Source: a virus. Taken from it: a stretch of 23,456 nucleotides of DNA. Position numbers and translations under genes: made by a program. The stretch covers positions 1 to 23,456 of the IMG/VR virus record IMGVR_UViG_3300049736_000651. The stretch is one strand, 5' to 3'. Positions within the stretch are counted from its first letter, which is position 1; each line of letters opens with the position of its first letter. Shown in pieces: positions 22,789 through 23,456 of this stretch. The notes below the pieces were generated by a model. That model saw only the letters and a program-made list of their open reading frames with translations. It was not told the origin of the DNA and did not search any database.

Positions 22789-22820
22789 TTTGGATACCTG
22801 AAGAAGGGTTCGTATATTTA
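22789..22820 (+). promoter_or_regulatory. Promoter H, before the GIY-YIG gene
   Basis: TTTG at 22789-22792 directly follows the oxygenase stop. Then 20 bases, and TATATTTA at 22813-22820, preceded by TTCG. It is the closest of the set to the Bacteroidota TAnnTTTG box. A start near 22824 leaves a leader of about 17 bases. Confidence 0.6.
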
Positions 22821-22840
22821 GCCAAATTTAAAAATAGGTT

Positions 22841-23395
22841 ATGAACATACAAGCTAGTAGGGATTTAATCGATTATGAAAGAGATAAAAGACACGAAGCT
22901 CTAAATCACTATGAAAATAATAAAAATTGGATTAAAATCAAAAACATTAATCCAAAATCTACATCAGTTAAACAATTAATTGAAGCATTTTATAGTATTC
23001 CTAAACATGTTGAATGTGTTTATACTATTAAACCTTCTCAAAAATGTAAAATATCACTTGAAGATTGGGTTAGACATGATAAGGTTTGTGATGATAAAGA
23101 TACATTAACACCTAGACGTAATAAAAATCAAGAAGAATCTAGATGTTTATATATTGGTTCTTCATTATCACCATTTAAAAGAATGATCCAACATTTTACA
23201 TCTCATAATATTAAGGTAGATAATACATTAGGAGCTAAACATGCTGGTACATGTTTAAGGTTAGGAGAATGGTGTAAAACATCAGTAGATATTACAATTC
23301 ACCAATTACCAGGTGTAGGTAAAGATGCTATACAATATGTAGAGCGTCAAATGAAAGATAGTAGATCAGTTAGTATAGGTAGAAAAGAAAATTAA
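22841..23395 (+). CDS. GIY-YIG-type nuclease
   Basis: A 184-residue protein with GIY-YIG nuclease features in its second half. VYTIK at 60-64 stands for the GIY strand, and LYIGSS at 103-108 for YIG, then R114 and H118 (PFKRMIQHF) as the catalytic helix, and E168 (YVERQ) as the metal-binding glutamate. A 38-residue insertion between the two strands (about 65-102) is longer than usual. The first 55 residues are helical and charged. No DNA-binding repeat such as NUMOD is visible. It could be a free-standing homing endonuclease, a repair enzyme or a host-DNA degrading nuclease. Promoter H lies 17 bases upstream. Confidence 0.72.
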   Translation: MNIQASRDLIDYERDKRHEALNHYENNKNWIKIKNINPKSTSVKQLIEAFYSIPKHVECVYTIKPSQKCKISLEDWVRHDKVCDDKDTLTPRRNKNQEESRCLYIGSSLSPFKRMIQHFTSHNIKVDNTLGAKHAGTCLRLGEWCKTSVDITIHQLPGVGKDAIQYVERQMKDSRSVSIGRKEN

Positions 23396-23419
23396 TATTA
23401 AAATTAAAAGGTTATATTT

Positions 23420-23456
23420 ATGGAGAGTACATTATTAAATCAAGCAACTATGAAAA
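23420..23456 (+). CDS. Start of a further gene, cut by the window end
   Basis: An ATG at 23420 opens a frame reading MESTLLNQATMK to the window edge. It follows the GIY-YIG gene by 24 bases of A/T-only-type sequence, as other genes here do. Too little is present to identify it. A TATATT at 23413-23418 lacks a matching -33 box. Confidence 0.45.
   Translation, partial: MESTLLNQATMK

Noticed and set aside
3035-22852. Open frames on the minus strand (for example 3035-3232, 4454-4660, 6547-6732, 12637-12828, 20653-20850, 22637-22852)
   Set aside because: Each is 60-71 codons, lies mostly or wholly opposite a convincing + strand gene, and shows no motif or start context.
1-23456. tRNA genes, CRISPR arrays and insertion sequences
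   Set aside because: I looked for TTCGA/TTCAA-type T-loops, regularly spaced repeats, and terminal inverted repeats with transposase motifs and found none.

Overview
The window is a very AT-rich stretch with every convincing gene on the + strand. Genes are packed end to end, often with ATGA start/stop overlaps. It carries a recognisable T4-like replication set: the C-terminal part of family B DNA polymerase (gp43), sliding clamp (gp45), and both clamp-loader subunits (gp44, gp62). It is therefore part of the genome of a T4-like (myovirus-type) bacteriophage. Two sequence signals point to a Bacteroidota host, probably marine. First, ribosome-binding GGAGG-type sequences are largely missing before start codons. 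Second, eight promoter-like sites share the form (T/C)(T/G)TG - 19 or 20 bases - TATATT, which resembles the Bacteroidota -33/-7 promoter (TTTG / TAnnTTTG). The host call is an inference.

Layout. (1) 1-2469: end of an unidentified gene, gp43 C-terminal fragment starting just before the catalytic DTDS motif, gp45 clamp, and a 2-oxoglutarate/Fe(II) oxygenase-like gene. (2) 2470-5372: a protein-folding block with a structured leader, Hsp20, a 101-residue unknown, GroES and full-length GroEL. (3) 5397-8801: an unknown, gp44, an unknown, gp62, an unknown, a DUF1599 (nucleotide-modification-associated) protein and a PD-(D/E)XK nuclease with four cysteines placed as in iron-sulfur nucleases. (4) 8868-22788: a small ribbon-helix-helix-like protein, then about 13.7 kb of sugar-metabolism genes. 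These are two GT4 glycosyltransferases, an unknown, a GT2, a DegT-type aminotransferase, a glycosyltransferase-acetyltransferase fusion, a GT2, a sulfotransferase, a GT9-like protein, a methyltransferase-glycosyltransferase fusion, a GT2, a GalE-type epimerase, a short UDP-glucose dehydrogenase, and a second oxygenase related to the first. (5) 22841-end: a GIY-YIG-type nuclease and the first codons of another gene.

How the parts may work together. Clamp, clamp loader and polymerase form the phage replisome. Hsp20, GroES and GroEL would supply a phage-owned folding system. The sugar island holds sugar-nucleotide enzymes (epimerase, dehydrogenase, aminotransferase), several glycosyltransferases and decorating enzymes (acetyl, sulfo, methyl), but no visible flippase, polymerase or lipid-linked initiating transferase. 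That favours a soluble acceptor such as virion protein or phage DNA over an envelope polysaccharide.

Most notable points: the promoter family with nearly leaderless starts, the polymerase split at motif C, the complete chaperonin pair, and the large sugar island. No tRNA, rRNA, CRISPR array or insertion sequence was seen.
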